Shown: piece by piece, positions 52,086 to 61,511 of the stretch
How positions within the stretch are numbered: position 1 is the first letter of the stretch
Layout: each line of letters starts with the position of its first letter
Assembly: GCF_017571495.1 (NCBI RefSeq)
Contig: NZ_JAGETZ010000006.1
Span: 62,001 to 126,000 of the forward strand
Source of the DNA: Hymenobacter negativus
GTDB lineage: Bacteria; Bacteroidota; Bacteroidia; Cytophagales; Hymenobacteraceae
Direction: 5' to 3'
Length of the DNA: 64,000 bases
The notes under the pieces: model-generated
Told to the model about the DNA's origin: nothing
Database searches by the model: none
What the model saw: only the letters and a program-made list of their open reading frames with translations
Program-made: the position numbers and the translations under genes

Positions 52086-54989
52086 ATGCTCCTCACGCTT
52101 CGCTACCAGGAATCGGCCCAGCGGCCGGCGTGCGCAGCCTTTCTGCGCGGCCCCGACCCGGCGGCCTGGCTGCGCGAAATCGGTCGCTGGGGTTTGGCCG
52201 CCGGCCAGTTGAGCTGCTACCTGGTGCCGGAGTCCATCCGCTCGGTGCAGCTGGTCGGCCTGTTTGTGGTGGTGAAAAACGGGGAATTGCCGGCCGACGT
52301 GCTGGAGCCCTACGGCGTGGTGGCCAGCCGCCTCTACGTGCCCGTGCGGGCAGCCCTGTGGCCCGCCACCGCGTCCGACGAGCTTAGTGCCGCCCTGCTC
52401 TGGCCCCGCCAGCTGCTACACCCGGCTATCGGCATGGTCGGCTTCGACACTACTGATGAAATCAATCTGGCTGGGCTGCTCGACTGCGGCCCGCCACGCC
52501 CCACGGCCTGGGACCGTGCCCGGCCCGGCGTCGAGCCCAAGCCCCGGCTGGAGCGGGTGCGGGTGTTGGCGCCCACCGTAGCCGAGGTGGTCGAATCCAT
52601 TCAGGAAGAAGTGGGTACGGTGCCGCTGGCGCAGCTGCCCGGGCTGACCGAAGACCAACCCGGTCCCGCCCAGGCTGCCTGGGATAACCTGCGCCGCCGC
52701 TTGCTGAAAGCGGTGCTGGCGGTGGTGCGCTGGCTGCCGGGGCTGCCGACGGGCCGGGTCATGCGGGTGTTGGGCCTGGTAATCCTGGTAGTGATGGCGT
52801 TGGCGCTGCTGTTTTCCGTATTTAGTCAGTTGGGTAGTGGTAACCTAAGCGGGCTCATCGTGCCGTTGACCATTCTGGCGGTGCGAATCTGGCGCAGCTT
52901 TTCGGAGAAAGAGAAAAGCCGGCCAGCCAGCTACCGGCCGACCGCGCCGGCTCGTCCGGGCATGTTCCAGCGGATGGAAAACTGGCTGGGCGGCCGGATT
53001 CACAACCTGGAGCAGAAGCGCCAGAACGAGATTGAGCGCCTGCTGCGGCTGTTTGGCGAAAACATGGACGAGGCGCTGAAGTACGCCATTCCGCTCGGCG
53101 GGCCCTATCAGAACCGGGGCGCGGCGCCGGAGTCGGCCCGGCTGGGGCCGCGGGCGACCAACTTCAACCTAGGTGGCCTGGGTGGCGGCGGGCGCGTGGA
53201 CGTGTGGAACCTCGATGCCTACCGCGACAACCTGCGCCAGCAATACCTGGCCGCCGCCCGCCAAGAGGTAGAGGCCGGCCGCCACAAAAAGGCCGCCTAC
53301 ATCCATGCCCACCTGTTGGGCGACTACCACAGCGCCGCGAGCGTGCTGGAGCAGGGCGGCTATTACCGCGAAGCCGCTGCCCTCTACAAAGACCACCTCA
53401 ACAACCGCCCCGCTGCGGCCAAGTGCCTCGAAAATGGCGGCCTGCTCCTCGAAGCCGCCGACCTCTACGCTGAACTCAAGGAGCACGAAAAAGCCGGCGA
53501 CTTGCATCAGAAGCTGGACCAGCCCGCGCTGGCCGCCCGCCACTACGAACGCGGCGTAGCCCTGTTCCTCGACAACACCGACCACCCCGCTGCCGCCCGC
53601 CTCCTAGCCGACAAGCTGGCCGACCCCGGCCGCGCCCAGGCCGTGCTGCTGCAAGGATGGGCGAGCCCCAAACAGCCCGAAACGTGCCTCAAACAATATT
53701 TCGACGTGCTGGCTGCCGGTTCTGATGAGGACCTGAGCGCCCACGTTCGGGATATTTACCAGCACCACACCCCGGCGGCGCGGCGCGTGCCGCTGCTGCA
53801 AGTCCTCACGGCCGTCAATGCCCGGTACACCACGCCGGAGTTGCGTGCCGCTTCCCTGGAAGTGGCCTACGAGGTAGTCAGCACCGAGGCCAGCGCGGGC
53901 AACGTGTCCCACCTGGCCCTGCTCCGCAACTTCCTGCCCGACGACCGCCTCATTGCCGCCGATTGCAGCCGCTACGTCAGTAGCGCCTCGCGCCCGGCCG
54001 CCGACAGCAGCAAGACGGGCCAGGTAATTGCCCCGCAGCTGGATGCTACCATTTCATGGCAAAGCGCCGTGGCGCACGGCCATCAATGGGTTGCCATTGG
54101 CTGGCGCGATAAGCGCCTGCACTTGGCTCGCGGCAACTGGTACGGCAACGTGGAGTATTATTCGTGGATGACCGATGTGTCAGGCATTCAGGTGCTACTC
54201 ATGGCTGATGAGCAGCACGGGAATCGCATTCTGCTACGAACTTCTGCGGCGGTGGCACTGGAAACCAAGCAGCTACCCAAAAACAAGTATTTCCCCCATG
54301 CGTTGGTAGTGGAAAGTCCGAGCTGGCTCCCCCCATGGCCTATACGGATAGCGCTACTACCCGAGGGCAAGCTGGCCAGCGCCCAAATACGTAGCTCTTT
54401 TATTCATCTGATACAGTATTCGGCCCAAGGGAAAGCAGAGGGGCCATTCCTGTTGACGCATGAGATTCCAGACCTGAAATTTGATGAAGATGCCCGGATG
54501 TGGCCCAGTGAACTGCTGTACCGCAACGGCATGTACTACACTTACTGGGAAGACCAATTGGTTCAGCTAACAGAGAATAGCCAACGTATGATGGCGTATG
54601 AGACGCCCGACGGGGGCAACTATATGCTCGTGCGTTCGCTCTATTCCGCCAAACTGTGCCTGGCCATCGCGACAGGAGAGGGCTTTCTGCTCTGGGAGCC
54701 TACTACGCCCCCCAACAAACCAGGTCCCGTTTTCTCGACCGATTCTATGGCCAGCAACATGCAATTCGTTGGGCCGGAACACTTGGTAACAACTCATCGG
54801 TCCGCAATAACGGAACAGCACGAAGCCGTGCTTTACTACTACACAATCGACGAAATACAGCCAATGCGGACCATTAAAACGAGTAGTGAATTCGTCGCCG
54901 TGCTGCCCACCATCAGCCGCCAGAAGTTTGCGCTGCTGGAAGATACCGGGCGTATTTCGCTTCATTCCATCAGTGAAAGCGAGGAGTAG
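52086..54989 (+). CDS. bpX6-like, membrane-anchored TPR and beta-propeller protein of the ternary system
   Basis: A 967-residue protein. The N-terminus (LLTLRYQESAQRPACAAFLR onward, residues 1-140) resembles the bpX6-type module. Two transmembrane helices follow (RVLGLVILVVMALALLFSVF, 228-249; LIVPLTILAVRIW, 257-270), then a charged coiled region (NLEQKRQNEIERLLRLFGEN). Residues about 376-540 are TPR/alpha-solenoid repeats: AGRHKKAAYIHAHLLGDYHS, AASVLEQGGYYREAAALYKD, GGLLLEAADLYAELKEHEKA. Residues about 650-965 are a beta-propeller with HQWVAIGWRDKRLHL, NGMYYTYWEDQLVQL and EGFLLWEPTT strands. Probably the membrane sensor or scaffold of the system. The DNA for the propeller (54050-54960) is noticeably richer in A+T. 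Confidence 0.75.
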   Translation: MLLTLRYQESAQRPACAAFLRGPDPAAWLREIGRWGLAAGQLSCYLVPESIRSVQLVGLFVVVKNGELPADVLEPYGVVASRLYVPVRAALWPATASDELSAALLWPRQLLHPAIGMVGFDTTDEINLAGLLDCGPPRPTAWDRARPGVEPKPRLERVRVLAPTVAEVVESIQEEVGTVPLAQLPGLTEDQPGPAQAAWDNLRRRLLKAVLAVVRWLPGLPTGRVMRVLGLVILVVMALALLFSVFSQLGSGNLSGLIVPLTILAVRIWRSFSEKEKSRPASYRPTAPARPGMFQRMENWLGGRIHNLEQKRQNEIERLLRLFGENMDEALKYAIPLGGPYQNRGAAPESARLGPRATNFNLGGLGGGGRVDVWNLDAYRDNLRQQYLAAARQEVEAGRHKKAAYIHAHLLGDYHSAASVLEQGGYYREAAALYKDHLNNRPAAAKCLENGGLLLEAADLYAELKEHEKAGDLHQKLDQPALAARHYERGVALFLDNTDHPAAARLLADKLADPGRAQAVLLQGWASPKQPETCLKQYFDVLAAGSDEDLSAHVRDIYQHHTPAARRVPLLQVLTAVNARYTTPELRAASLEVAYEVVSTEASAGNVSHLALLRNFLPDDRLIAADCSRYVSSASRPAADSSKTGQVIAPQLDATISWQSAVAHGHQWVAIGWRDKRLHLARGNWYGNVEYYSWMTDVSGIQVLLMADEQHGNRILLRTSAAVALETKQLPKNKYFPHALVVESPSWLPPWPIRIALLPEGKLASAQIRSSFIHLIQYSAQGKAEGPFLLTHEIPDLKFDEDARMWPSELLYRNGMYYTYWEDQLVQLTENSQRMMAYETPDGGNYMLVRSLYSAKLCLAIATGEGFLLWEPTTPPNKPGPVFSTDSMASNMQFVGPEHLVTTHRSAITEQHEAVLYYYTIDEIQPMRTIKTSSEFVAVLPTISRQKFALLEDTGRISLHSISESEE

Positions 54990-54997
54990 GTCGTACG

Positions 54998-55049
54998 CTT
55001 GTCATCCGGAGCATTCTGCTTAATTTGCAAAATGCTCAGATGATAAGCG
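54998..55049. terminator. hairpin between convergent genes
   Basis: GCTTGTCATC...AGCATT pairs with AATGCTC...GATGATAAGC around a short loop. It lies between the ternary operon and the convergent macroglobulin gene. The left part resembles a family 1 core (GTCATCCGGAGCATTCTGC). Confidence 0.6.
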
Positions 55050-55062
55050 AGTTCAAAATCAG

Positions 55063-58000
55063 TTATTTCACCACGGCCTGCTTGCTGGCCGAGCGGCCAA
55101 ATTTGGTGGGGAAATAGACCAGCTCCGCTTTGGCCGGGTTGATGGTATAGGTGCCCCGGAAGCGGGGCTGGAGCGCGATGCGGAACTGGTGCCGGCCCAC
55201 GGGCAGGCGGTCGAGGAAGATGCCGGTTTGGTGGCGTAGGTACTCGCGGTGGGTTTCGAGGTAGCTGGGCTGGGCAGGCTCGCCGTAGGAGCAGCCGGCC
55301 GGAATGGGCACTTCCAGCAGCACGTAACGGGCTTCGGCTTTCACATCCACGGTCACGAGCAACTCGGCGGGTTGGCCGGCGCGCAGCACCACATGGGTGC
55401 CAGTCTGGCCCGCCAGCTCGGTTCGCACGGCGAAGGCGGCAGCTACGGGGGGCGGCGTGGGGTTCCAGCGGCTTTGGTAAGCCGTGGCGTAGAGCGGCAG
55501 CACGCCTTCCTTGCGCAGGGTGAGCGGGCCAGCGGTGGCGGCTACCTTGGCGGTGAAGGGAAACTGTGTGATGGTCTGGTTTATACCCCCGCTGAGGCTG
55601 GCCCGGGCAAACGTGGCCCGGCCCGGGGCAAATAGGTCGGGCCCGATGGTTTCGAGGATTTGGGCGGCTTCGTAGGTGCTGGTCCAGTGGCCGCCTTCGC
55701 GCAGGTTGAGCAGGCCCACGCGCAGGCGGGCCAGTTCGGCCTCGTGCCCGCCGTGTGCGCGCAGGGCCCGGTAGGCCAGCAGCGTGGTGCCCACTTTGTC
55801 GCGCAGCAAATAGCCATAGTAGGAAGAAAAATGCAGCGTATCGGCGTAGAAAACCCCGCCCAGCTGGGTGCGCAGCCTGTAGCGGCGCAGCGTGTCGAGC
55901 TGATAGGGAAGGCTCAGCTCCTGCCGCAGGTTCACGAGGGCCAGGTAGCGGTCGAGGGGCTGGCGACCGGTCTGAAGGCGGTCGAACCGGGCCAGGTAGG
56001 TGGCAAAATCAGTGGGTGCGCCCAGCCGGTGCAGCAGAGCTAGCAGGCGGATAAGGTCGTCGGGCGAGCGGTAGTAGCTGTAGTAGCTGGGCAGCGGGCG
56101 GCCCCGCAAAATGGCCACTGTCGAAGCATCACTGAGGTGGTCGTCGAGTTCGCGCAGCAGGTAGGCCTGCGCCGGCGCCCGGTCGAACTTCACCTTGTAG
56201 CCAGCCTTTTCGGCTTCCAATAAGGCCTCTACGACGTGGGAAGTGGCCCAGGGGCTAACCTCCGACTTGGGCCAGGTGCCCCACAGGCCTTCGGGCTGGT
56301 GCTGGCCGGCCAGCAGCTTGCGGATAAGGAAATTCACTGCCCGGTCGCCCCTGAACGGCACCTGCTGCACCGCCCGAATACGCCGCTCCAGCAACAGGGC
56401 CTTGAGCTTGGAGGCGGCCTGCTCGTTGCAGAGGTAGGCGTAGTGTTGCAGGTGCTCAATCTCGGAGAGCAGCAGGGGCAGGGCGTCGCTTTCGAGGTGC
56501 ACCGTGGCCTCACCCAGGGCCGGGTCGGTGGGCAGCTGCAGGGTCGTATCGGCGGCGGTGAGGGTGGCGAAGGTGCCGATGCGCTCCAGGGTGCCGGCCG
56601 GCAGCACGGGCAGGCTGCGCTGCTCGCCGTCCTGGTAGCCATTGGGCTGGGCCAGGGCAAAGCTGAGCTGCACCGAATCGGGCACGGTGGCGGCGGGGGC
56701 GGTGAAGGTGAGCGTGTCCAGGGCCATGGGGCTGACCCGTCGGCTTTGCGTGCGCAGCACCTGCGTCCCGGCCCGGAATGTGGTAGTGACCTGGGCCGTG
56801 TCGAAGCCGTAGTTTAAGCTTTTTCCCATCAACTGGGTGCGGTCGCCGGCCACCAGAAAGCGGGGCGTGGCCAGCTCAGCCCGCAACTGCTTGAAAGCCC
56901 GCAGGCGACTGGTGGCGCGGCCCAGCCGGCCGTGGTTGTTGGAGGCCAGCACGAAGCTGTCCCAGCTGGTCACGTCGTCGGGCAGCACCACATCGGTGTG
57001 GGCCTGGCCGTGGGCATCGGTCAGGAGCAGGGGCCGCCACCAGGCGTAGTCGCGGAAATGGCGACGCATGGCCAGGCGCGGGTCGTGGCCGGGCATGTCG
57101 GCATCGACGCTTTTTTTGGTGGTGATGAGTAGCACGCCATTGGCCGCCAGACTGCCGTAGAGCCCCTGAGCCTGGGCGCTCTTTACCACTGTGACGTTGG
57201 CCACGGTGGCCGGGTCCAGGTCCGTCAGCAGGCCGTTGAAGGGCAGGCCGTCGAGGATAATCAGCGGCCGGTCATTCCCACTGATGGTAGCGGCGCCACG
57301 AATCGTTATATGCGAGCTTGCGCCCGGGGCGGCCCCAATGATTTGCACCCCGGGTACTTTACCGGCCAGTGTATTGAGGGTAATAGAAGAAACGGCATAG
57401 CCCAATGAGCGCCTTTCGCGTTGAATACTATATCCCGTCACGACTACCTCGTCCAACCGCTTAGTATCAACGGCTAGCCGGATAGTGAACACGCTCTGGC
57501 GTTCTAGCGGAATTTCATTTGTGACATACCCGATGCTGCTAATCGTCAGCACGGGTGACCCATCGGGTGGCACTTGCAGCGAGAAGCTGCCATCGGCTTG
57601 GGTGGAAACGCCCATGGTCGTGCCTTTTAGTAGTACTGTGGCGCCGGGCAGCCCTTCCTCGCTGGCCGCGTCGAGCACCTGCCCGCGCACGGTGCGCCAG
57701 CCAGCTTTGGGCGCGGTTGGCGTTTCAACTCGGATTTCGCGACGGGCAGGCACGCTGTCGGCCATCGTCACGTGGCTGATGGGCCGGCGCCGCCACAACA
57801 GCTGGTTGATGCGCTGGCTAAGGCGGCCGGCCGGCACCCGGTCGGCAAGCTGGAACTGGAAGTAGGTCTGGCCATTAGGCTCGATGATGACGTCCTCGGC
57901 CGGGGCCAGGCAGGAGCTGTCGGCCAGCAGTACCGCCACGCGGTAGCGGCCGGGTGCCAGCGCGTGCACGAAGCCATTGCCGTGCTCCAACCGCTGGAAC

Positions 58001-61000
58001 TTGGGCTGGCCAGGGCGGGTGAGCAGGACGTAGCGCAACGTGGGCAGACCCTGGTAATTGGGGCCGGCATCGGCCGGACGCGGGGGGAGGCGCAGCTCCA
58101 GGCGTCCCTGTCCGCGTGGCGTGGCGTAGGGCACATCGAATCGGGTGTTGAGGTAGTCGTAGTAGGTGGCGCTTCTCTTGCCGTTGGGTTGCAGCGGCGG
58201 GCGCTTGAAGTCAGCTTCCGTGTAAGCAAAGCCCGCCAGGGGCAGCCAATTGTACCGCTCATAGCCGTTGAGTGAGCCCAGGTAGTCTGTTTCCAGGCAC
58301 TGCATGCGCAGCAACTCCGGCCCGAACGAATACCGGAAAAGCGGCTCGAACAGAAACTTGCGCCGCAGCCCGTAGTCATCACGCAGCAGTACCGAATCGG
58401 GCCGGAACGGCCCGCTCACCCGGCTGTTGCCGTAGCGGTAATTATTCTGGGTGAAAGGCCGCAGGACCCGGCCCTGGCGCAATGTGGCGTTTGCCAGGGG
58501 CGTGTTGTCCACTATTACAAGGGCGCGTTGCAGGCCCAGCAGCTCGGAGGAGCTGAGCTGCGGGTCACGCTTTTCCACGCTCAGCTCGTGGCACTTCCGG
58601 TTTACATCGATGCTGAGTGTAAGCTTGTGTAGGGGGCGCAGGTACACGTCGCGCAGCGTAACGAGGCGCGTGGCTGTGCGCACGCTTAGCGTGTGGTGGC
58701 CGCTGTCGGCCACCACCGTGTAAGGGTCGTTCTGGTTGACGTTGTGGATGTAGCCGGGCTGGCCGTCGACGTAAATGGCCACCGGCGGCTGCACCCGGCC
58801 CGAATCGACCAGGAAAACCGCCACCTGCGCGAGGCCACCCGGCGCGGGCCGGTATTCGTGAAAGAAGCCGGTTTCCGGGTACAGGAACTGATAAAAACGC
58901 AGGGAATCGAGCCCCAGCACATGCCGCCAGCGGCCCCAGGGCAAGGGCTTGCTGGTGGCATCATCAAAATTCTTGGACAGCTTGAAACGCCGCAGCGACT
59001 GCCGCCCCACCACCGGGCGGGCCACGCGCAGCACTGGCAGCGCCGGTGCCTCGGCTTGTCCAAACTTGCTGGTGTAAGCGTAGCTCGTGAGGTCGGCGTT
59101 GGGCACGGGGCGGCCCTGCTCATCGGTTACGGCAAAGCGCAGGCTGATTTTCTGGCCCGGGTACGCCACCTCCGGCTGTTCGGTAGTGATGACGAGCTGC
59201 GGGGCGGGCAGAGCCATGGTGTACTCGGCCGAGCGCAGTTCATCGCCCCACCAGTAGTGCAGCGAGGCAAACCAGGGCTCGGAACCGGCGTGGGGCACGG
59301 CCAGCCGCAAATTGGGGCCGTAGCCGCGGTAGCGCAGCCGGTTGCCCTGGTAGATGTAGTACCAGAAAGCCACCCGGTGGGGGTTGGCTACGGCCAGCAC
59401 CAGCGAGTCGGCAGAGCGGTCGGAGAGCAGGGCCAAGCCGGCGTTGTCGGCGTCGATATCGAGCGTAGCCTTACGGCCTTGCTCGTCGCGTAGCTCATAG
59501 CTATCGGCCTGGACATCAACCCGCACCGCGCACGGTAGCTGCACCGCCCCCCGAAACAGCCAGCCGCTGCCCAGCTCGCTCGCCGTGGAAACCTTGAGCG
59601 TGGCCGCGTGCGCCCGCGCCTGGCCAAGGTGCTGATAGCTGAGGTACACCGAGTCGCCGCGCAGCTCTAGGTGCAACTCGCCAGGGTCGCGGCGGAAGTC
59701 CACGGTAGTGCTTTCAGTGCGGCGCTCGTTGTCAGAGGTCAGCAGGGTAGCCTGTACGTTGTAGCGGAAATCCACGTCTGGCAGGGCCGTTTCGGGCACG
59801 TTGACACGGGTTTCGCCCAGGGCATCCAGCAGTTGCCTCTTGGTCCAGAGCGTATCGGGGATGAACAGCTGGCGTTGCGGCAGCGCCCCCGGCGCCCCAG
59901 CCGGGGTGAGGCTGAGTTGCAGCCGGGCATCGAGCAGGTTGAGGTCGTTGGCATCGGTGCCGCGCACGTACACGGCTTGGGGCTGGCCCTGGCGGTGGGT
60001 TTTTTCGGCCACCCGCAGGGTGTAGTGGCTGTTTTTGAGCTCATAGTCTTCCAGTTTAAACTGACCGCTGGCCAGCACGTTGTCGTGCTGGTCTTTCAGG
60101 CGGAAGCCCACGTGGGTATCGGGGCGCAGGCCTAGCGTATCGGTCAGGGGCAGAGCATACTGGTAGCTGCCGGGACGGGTGGGGCGCAGGCTGGCAATGC
60201 GCTTGCCGCCGTCGCGGTCGTAGAGGCCGCCCACCCACAGGGTGAGAGGCCGGCGGTAGGGGCGGCCGTTTTTCTGGCGCAGCACCCGCGCTTTTAGTAA
60301 TAGCGTGTCGCCAGTGGGGCGGTAACGGGGCTGGCTGGTGGCCACGTAGCTGACCCAGCGAGCAGCTTCTTCTTGGCCTTCGTGCTTTTGTTCGCGGCGG
60401 TCCTGGCGCTCGTCGCGCACTTCTTCGTTGAAAGCCGAACGCAGCAGGCCCAACAAGCCGGTCGAGACGTTGCTGGCGTGCTTGAGGTCATGCACCAGCC
60501 GCCACACGGGCCGAGTGAGGTAGCCCAACGGAACCCCGTAGAGCAGCCGCCTCCCCGCCCGGCGCAGCCACGGTCCCCGCGCCTGGTAGCTCTGGCGCGG
60601 CTGATAGGGAAAGGTCTGGTCCAGGGCGTGGAAGGTGGTGCGCCCGCCCAGGGTCACAGCCAGCAGCCCGGCCCGGCCGCCCCGGGCCTGCCGGTAGCTT
60701 TGGGTGGTGGTATCAAAGAGCAGGGCCCGGCCGGCCAGGGCCACTTGGGCATCGGGCAGCAGGTGGCCCAGCGAGTCGCGCACCACCAGCGCCAGGTCCA
60801 CCTGGTTGTCAATTACCACCACTTCCCGGTCCGTTTCGGTGCGCAGCTGATACACCAGGCGCGGGCCTTCGGTGTGGGCCACCAGGTAGTAGCCCAGCGG
60901 CAGGGGGCGGTGCACGGGTTTGTCGGAGGGAAAGGAATCGACAGCTTGCGTGAAGAATTCCGGCCGCGCCGCGTCTAGGCTGCGCTCGTAGAGGTAGCGG

Positions 61001-61128
61001 GCCTGGTCGTCGGTAATGCGGAAGGTTTTGGTGAGGTAGCTCTGTTGGCGGGCCTGGGCTAGGCGCTGCTGGGCGTGGGCGGGCTGGAGTAGCAACACGA
61101 AAAAAGCGAGGAGTAGGAGAGGGCGCAT
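55063..61128 (-). CDS. alpha-2-macroglobulin with inserted CarboxypepD_reg and TonB-plug module
   Basis: A 2021-residue exported protein with a signal peptide (LLLLAFFVLLLQPAHAQ). MG-like beta domains fill residues about 80-1130, including VSYVATSQPRYRPTGDTLLL, the MG2-like start. Then comes an unusual insert: CarboxypepD_reg-like VRGQVLDAASEEGLPGATVL, LDEVVVTGYSIQRERRSLGY and a plug domain GKVPGVQIIGAAPGASSHIT, RPLIILDGLPFNG, ANGVLLITTKK (about 1145-1345). The macroglobulin resumes with the A2M region (WWRPLLLTDAHGQAHTDVVL, VTSWDSFVLASNNHGRLG), and a thioester domain with YLCNEQAASKLKA (Cys1567) and helical toroid repeats. Such proteins trap attacking proteases. No pbpC partner adjoins, as it would in many Proteobacteria. 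Confidence 0.85.
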   Translation of the reverse strand: MRPLLLLAFFVLLLQPAHAQQRLAQARQQSYLTKTFRITDDQARYLYERSLDAARPEFFTQAVDSFPSDKPVHRPLPLGYYLVAHTEGPRLVYQLRTETDREVVVIDNQVDLALVVRDSLGHLLPDAQVALAGRALLFDTTTQSYRQARGGRAGLLAVTLGGRTTFHALDQTFPYQPRQSYQARGPWLRRAGRRLLYGVPLGYLTRPVWRLVHDLKHASNVSTGLLGLLRSAFNEEVRDERQDRREQKHEGQEEAARWVSYVATSQPRYRPTGDTLLLKARVLRQKNGRPYRRPLTLWVGGLYDRDGGKRIASLRPTRPGSYQYALPLTDTLGLRPDTHVGFRLKDQHDNVLASGQFKLEDYELKNSHYTLRVAEKTHRQGQPQAVYVRGTDANDLNLLDARLQLSLTPAGAPGALPQRQLFIPDTLWTKRQLLDALGETRVNVPETALPDVDFRYNVQATLLTSDNERRTESTTVDFRRDPGELHLELRGDSVYLSYQHLGQARAHAATLKVSTASELGSGWLFRGAVQLPCAVRVDVQADSYELRDEQGRKATLDIDADNAGLALLSDRSADSLVLAVANPHRVAFWYYIYQGNRLRYRGYGPNLRLAVPHAGSEPWFASLHYWWGDELRSAEYTMALPAPQLVITTEQPEVAYPGQKISLRFAVTDEQGRPVPNADLTSYAYTSKFGQAEAPALPVLRVARPVVGRQSLRRFKLSKNFDDATSKPLPWGRWRHVLGLDSLRFYQFLYPETGFFHEYRPAPGGLAQVAVFLVDSGRVQPPVAIYVDGQPGYIHNVNQNDPYTVVADSGHHTLSVRTATRLVTLRDVYLRPLHKLTLSIDVNRKCHELSVEKRDPQLSSSELLGLQRALVIVDNTPLANATLRQGRVLRPFTQNNYRYGNSRVSGPFRPDSVLLRDDYGLRRKFLFEPLFRYSFGPELLRMQCLETDYLGSLNGYERYNWLPLAGFAYTEADFKRPPLQPNGKRSATYYDYLNTRFDVPYATPRGQGRLELRLPPRPADAGPNYQGLPTLRYVLLTRPGQPKFQRLEHGNGFVHALAPGRYRVAVLLADSSCLAPAEDVIIEPNGQTYFQFQLADRVPAGRLSQRINQLLWRRRPISHVTMADSVPARREIRVETPTAPKAGWRTVRGQVLDAASEEGLPGATVLLKGTTMGVSTQADGSFSLQVPPDGSPVLTISSIGYVTNEIPLERQSVFTIRLAVDTKRLDEVVVTGYSIQRERRSLGYAVSSITLNTLAGKVPGVQIIGAAPGASSHITIRGAATISGNDRPLIILDGLPFNGLLTDLDPATVANVTVVKSAQAQGLYGSLAANGVLLITTKKSVDADMPGHDPRLAMRRHFRDYAWWRPLLLTDAHGQAHTDVVLPDDVTSWDSFVLASNNHGRLGRATSRLRAFKQLRAELATPRFLVAGDRTQLMGKSLNYGFDTAQVTTTFRAGTQVLRTQSRRVSPMALDTLTFTAPAATVPDSVQLSFALAQPNGYQDGEQRSLPVLPAGTLERIGTFATLTAADTTLQLPTDPALGEATVHLESDALPLLLSEIEHLQHYAYLCNEQAASKLKALLLERRIRAVQQVPFRGDRAVNFLIRKLLAGQHQPEGLWGTWPKSEVSPWATSHVVEALLEAEKAGYKVKFDRAPAQAYLLRELDDHLSDASTVAILRGRPLPSYYSYYRSPDDLIRLLALLHRLGAPTDFATYLARFDRLQTGRQPLDRYLALVNLRQELSLPYQLDTLRRYRLRTQLGGVFYADTLHFSSYYGYLLRDKVGTTLLAYRALRAHGGHEAELARLRVGLLNLREGGHWTSTYEAAQILETIGPDLFAPGRATFARASLSGGINQTITQFPFTAKVAATAGPLTLRKEGVLPLYATAYQSRWNPTPPPVAAAFAVRTELAGQTGTHVVLRAGQPAELLVTVDVKAEARYVLLEVPIPAGCSYGEPAQPSYLETHREYLRHQTGIFLDRLPVGRHQFRIALQPRFRGTYTINPAKAELVYFPTKFGRSASKQAVVK

Positions 61129-61511
61129 AGGCGGGCGGGCTGGAAGGATTTCTCCTCCGATGCCATCTGATGGCCGATTGCATACCTGATTGCAAGCCCA
61201 ACCACTGGCTCACTGAGCTGAAATAACCGGGCGGGAAAGCGGCGGCTGGATTCCCGCCGCTACCGGGGCGCCTGATTCGAGGGCTTACGTCGGCACATTT
61301 GGCGGGCTAATCGATGAGTTGAGGAGCTTAAAATCCGTAAGCTGTTTTTTATTAAAGAGTTAGATTGAAAGGCTGGAAAAGCGTTTTTCGGGCATGGCAC
61401 AGCGCTTGTATCTGGAAGGGCAGATGCGTCAATAAAAACTTCCGGCTCAGCGCCACCTGAAAAACCTTGTTCCGCTGACGCTTTTCCCAACCCTTCAACG
61501 CAACTTTAGCC
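61129..61511. other. 383-bp divergent gap
   Basis: It holds the promoter regions of the macroglobulin gene and the small exported protein gene. No exact TAnnTTTG box was recognised on either strand. A weak dyad GCGGGAA...TTCCCGC occurs near 61230-61256. No RNA gene was seen. Confidence 0.4.

Noticed and set aside
47125..54989. RavA-ViaA or magnesium-chelatase identity for the MoxR operon
   Set aside because: The presence of two propeller proteins, TPR repeats and extra small genes fits the ternary system rather than the two-gene RavA-ViaA set, and no CobN/ChlH-like subunit is present.
60373..60978. 201-codon plus-strand frame within the macroglobulin gene
   Set aside because: Antisense shadow of MG domains; His/Gln/Gly-rich with no recognisable features.
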